Assembly (NCBI GenBank): GCA_016191435.1
Contig: JACPOQ010000046.1
Location: 186,001-250,000, forward strand
DNA: 64,000 nucleotides
Reading direction: 5' to 3'
Origin: Chloroflexota bacterium
GTDB lineage: Bacteria > Chloroflexota > Dehalococcoidia > Tepidiformales > Tepidiformaceae
A program made the translations under genes and the position numbers. The notes under the pieces are model-generated. The model was not told the DNA's origin and did no database searches. It saw only the letters and a program-made list of their open reading frames with translations. Of this stretch, positions 62,302 through 64,000 are shown one piece after another; positions within the stretch are counted from its first letter, which is position 1, and each line of letters begins with the position of its first letter.

Positions 62302-62331
62302 ACTATAGGAGACGAATGTACACCGTCGCAA
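62302..62331 (-). promoter_or_regulatory. Promoter for the GNAT gene
   Basis: TTGCGA and TATAGT on the minus strand separated by 18 bases (TATAGT at 62302-62307). The best two-part promoter match I found. The same CCTATAGTATC string occurs at 4848-4858 near the secreted protein gene. Confidence 0.5.
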
Positions 62332-62353
62332 ATGTGGGCAGCCCAGCCCCCCG

Positions 62354-63535
62354 CTATCGTCCCGTGTGGGCTCGCCGCGCGACCGCGATCTCGAACGCCC
62401 GTACGTGGGCATCGGCGCACGACTCCAGCCCGAAGTCCGCCTCGGCTCTCGCCCGCCCGGCCACCCCCATCGATGCCCGCAGTCCCGGCTGCTCCGCGAG
62501 CCGCACGAGCGCGTGCGCGATCGCTCCCACGTCCAGCGGCCGCACGACAAAACCCGTGACCCCCTGTTCGATAGCCTCCCGCACGGCCCCCGCGTCCGTC
62601 GCCACCACGGGCACGCCGCAGGCCATCGCCTCCAGCACCACCGTCGGGATCCCCTCCGACCGCGGGACCGCCGTGAGTGCGAGCACATCGAACGCCGGCA
62701 ACAGCTCCGCCACGCGTGTCCGCGGGTCGCGGAACACCACACCCGGCTCACCGATACCGAGCTGCTTCGCTTCACGCCGAAGCTCGCGCTCGTACCGTAT
62801 CTGCGTCGGCGTCGATGCCCCGAGGATCCGCAGCTCCGCCCCTGGCACCCGCCGTTGCACTCGCGCCATCGCCCGCAACAGGTACTGGTGCCCCTTCTGC
62901 GGGTTCAGGTTCCCCACCGCCCCCACGACGAACGCCTCCGCCGGGACGCCGAGCTCGGCGCGCGCAGTGCGCCGGCGCTCCGCATCCGGCCGGAACTCCC
63001 CCGTGTCCACCGGCGGAAAGAACGTCACGAGGCGTTCGCCCATGGCCAGCGCACCGGGGTGCACGCGCGCCACTTCGCGGCCGGTCGTCATCAGCGAGTC
63101 CGCCAGCCGCACGACAAGCGGCATCAACACCCGCCGCAACGCCATCGGCGGCCGCGTATCGACCAGCTGCCACGTCACCGGCACGCGCTCCCGCCGGGCG
63201 GCGATGCCCGCGTGCGAGTTCGTCAGCCCCGTGACTACCACCAGCTGTGCCGCTCTCTCCCGAATCAACCGCTGCAGCGCCCGCACCTCCGGCACGAACC
63301 CCGCGAGAAACCGGGCCTGGATCGCAACGTCCGGCGCCGCCCGCAGCCGGTGCAACGGCATCGTCACGACTTCGATGCCCGCCGCTCGCAGCCGCTCCGC
63401 CGCGTTTCCCGGCTCGTCCGGCAACACCACAACCGTTTCCCAGCCCCGCTCCCGGAGCGGACTTGCCAGCCGCAGCGCCTGGTTCTGTGGTCCGCCAAAG
63501 ACCGGGTAGTGGATGACATGAAGGAAGGTGCGCAC
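62354..63535 (-). CDS. GT4-family glycosyltransferase
   Basis: 393 residues, GT-B fold. FLHVIHYPVFGGPQNQALRLA (N-terminal glycine loop), GAVGNLNPQKGHQYLLRAMARV near 215, and EGIPTVVLEAMACGVPVVATDAGAV, with the E-x7-E-like donor-sugar site. The GTG at 63535 overlaps the last base of the preceding gene's TAG. Builds a surface or exopolysaccharide sugar linkage; acceptor unknown. Confidence 0.9.
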   Translation of the reverse strand: MRTFLHVIHYPVFGGPQNQALRLASPLRERGWETVVVLPDEPGNAAERLRAAGIEVVTMPLHRLRAAPDVAIQARFLAGFVPEVRALQRLIRERAAQLVVVTGLTNSHAGIAARRERVPVTWQLVDTRPPMALRRVLMPLVVRLADSLMTTGREVARVHPGALAMGERLVTFFPPVDTGEFRPDAERRRTARAELGVPAEAFVVGAVGNLNPQKGHQYLLRAMARVQRRVPGAELRILGASTPTQIRYERELRREAKQLGIGEPGVVFRDPRTRVAELLPAFDVLALTAVPRSEGIPTVVLEAMACGVPVVATDAGAVREAIEQGVTGFVVRPLDVGAIAHALVRLAEQPGLRASMGVAGRARAEADFGLESCADAHVRAFEIAVARRAHTGR

Positions 63536-64000
63536 TACCCCTGGCCCCGCTGTCCCGCCGCCACGCGCTCCGCCATCGCCTCGAACTGGCCCGCCCACCA
63601 GTCGTTATCGCGGTGCCGCACGGCTTCGAACGCCGCCGCCCCCATCGCCGCGCGCAGCGACGGCGATGCCGCCAGCAGCTTCATCTTCGCGCACAGCGCA
63701 TCCGTATCCCCTGCCGGCACGATGAAGCCGGTCCGGCCGTCCTCCAGGCGCTCCCGGACCTCCCCGGCGTGGTCCGAGGCGATCACCGGCAACGAGGCCG
63801 CCATGCCCTCTTCGACGACGTACCCGTAGGTGTCCCCGAGCGTGGGAAACACGAGCACATCGGCGAGCCCGTACCAGTGCGGCAGGTCCGCCGGCTGCAC
63901 GAACCCGGCGAATACCACATCGCCGCGGCCGGCCGCCAGCGCCCGGTAGCGCGCCTCGTGCTGCCCGTCCCCGGCAAACACGAGCGTCGCTTCGATGCCT
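63535..64000 (-). CDS. GT4-family glycosyltransferase, N-terminus outside window
   Basis: The C-terminal 154 codons: LVFAGDGQHEARYRALAAG, DVVFAGFVQPADLPHWYGLADVLVFPTLGDTYGYVVEEGMAASLPVIASDHAGE (the donor-binding segment). Reading frame stays open to position 64000. Coupled to the next glycosyltransferase, so the two are in one surface-polysaccharide operon. Confidence 0.88.
   Translation of the reverse strand, partial: GIEATLVFAGDGQHEARYRALAAGRGDVVFAGFVQPADLPHWYGLADVLVFPTLGDTYGYVVEEGMAASLPVIASDHAGEVRERLEDGRTGFIVPAGDTDALCAKMKLLAASPSLRAAMGAAAFEAVRHRDNDWWAGQFEAMAERVAAGQRGQG

Noticed and set aside
62316-62500. Plus-strand ATG at 62316 with an AGGAGACGA site and TACTAT upstream
   Set aside because: It would read antisense into the glycosyltransferase; the same sequence is better explained as the minus-strand GNAT promoter.

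Overview
The window is GC-rich bacterial chromosome, densely packed with genes. It looks like Chloroflexota, probably the Dehalococcoidia/Tepidiformia side. I infer this from secreted proteins with long Pro/Thr tails, multicopy Uma2 genes, paired luciferase-like (LLM) oxidoreductases, an EtfD-type iron-sulfur protein and single-gene versions of the conserved clusters. This is inference; no database search was possible. No prophage, insertion sequence, CRISPR array or rRNA is visible.

Layout. 1-5.9 kb: a partial DEAD/DEAH helicase, a DUF4239-like membrane protein, a histidine phosphatase and a two-gene nucleotidyltransferase module. 5.9-9.2 kb: an LLM oxidoreductase and three coupled, mosaic Uma2 genes. 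9.2-11 kb: folP/folK with a JAMM peptidase. 11.1-18 kb: a metal P-type ATPase behind a possible microprotein, two M23-domain proteins (one lacking a catalytic His) and an epoxide hydrolase-like enzyme. 18.1-25.3 kb: an acyl-CoA ligase, a second LLM enzyme, a VapBC-like pair, an EtfD-like electron carrier and a frameshifted coiled-coil nuclease-like gene. 25.3-28.6 kb: a structured 5' leader, a camelysin/TasA-like secreted protein and an ER-type (SipW-like) signal peptidase with a long Pro/Thr tail. 28.6-32.9 kb: a Crp regulator, holB-ricT, and a ydaO (c-di-AMP) riboswitch ahead of a small zinc-ribbon gene. 32.9-44 kb: dehydrogenases, an MFS exporter and a subtilase operon with two paralogous anchored proteins. 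44-50 kb: rpsF-ssb-rpsR-foldase-hom-coiled coil-thrC. 50.7-55 kb: enoyl-CoA hydratase, Ldh-type dehydrogenase, two flavin-split-barrel proteins and PPK2. 55-58 kb: tRNA-Thr/Tyr/Thr-tuf-rpmG-secE-nusG. 58.4-64 kb: an IPMDH-family enzyme, a translin-like gene coupled to a low-GC SIR2-like gene, an FmdB zinc ribbon, GNAT and two glycosyltransferases.

The main metabolic theme is fatty-acid and organic-acid oxidation: ligase, acyl-CoA dehydrogenase, enoyl-CoA hydratase, and EtfD carrying electrons to quinone, alongside flavin or F420 oxidoreductases.

Three signals run across the window. First, degenerate heptamer arrays lie between genes. At seven minus-strand genes the terminal heptad contains the stop codon. 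Second, several genes have a -10-like hexamer 6-7 bases before the start codon and no ribosome-binding site, which suggests leaderless mRNAs. Third, two reading frames break at a GGGG run with one extra G.
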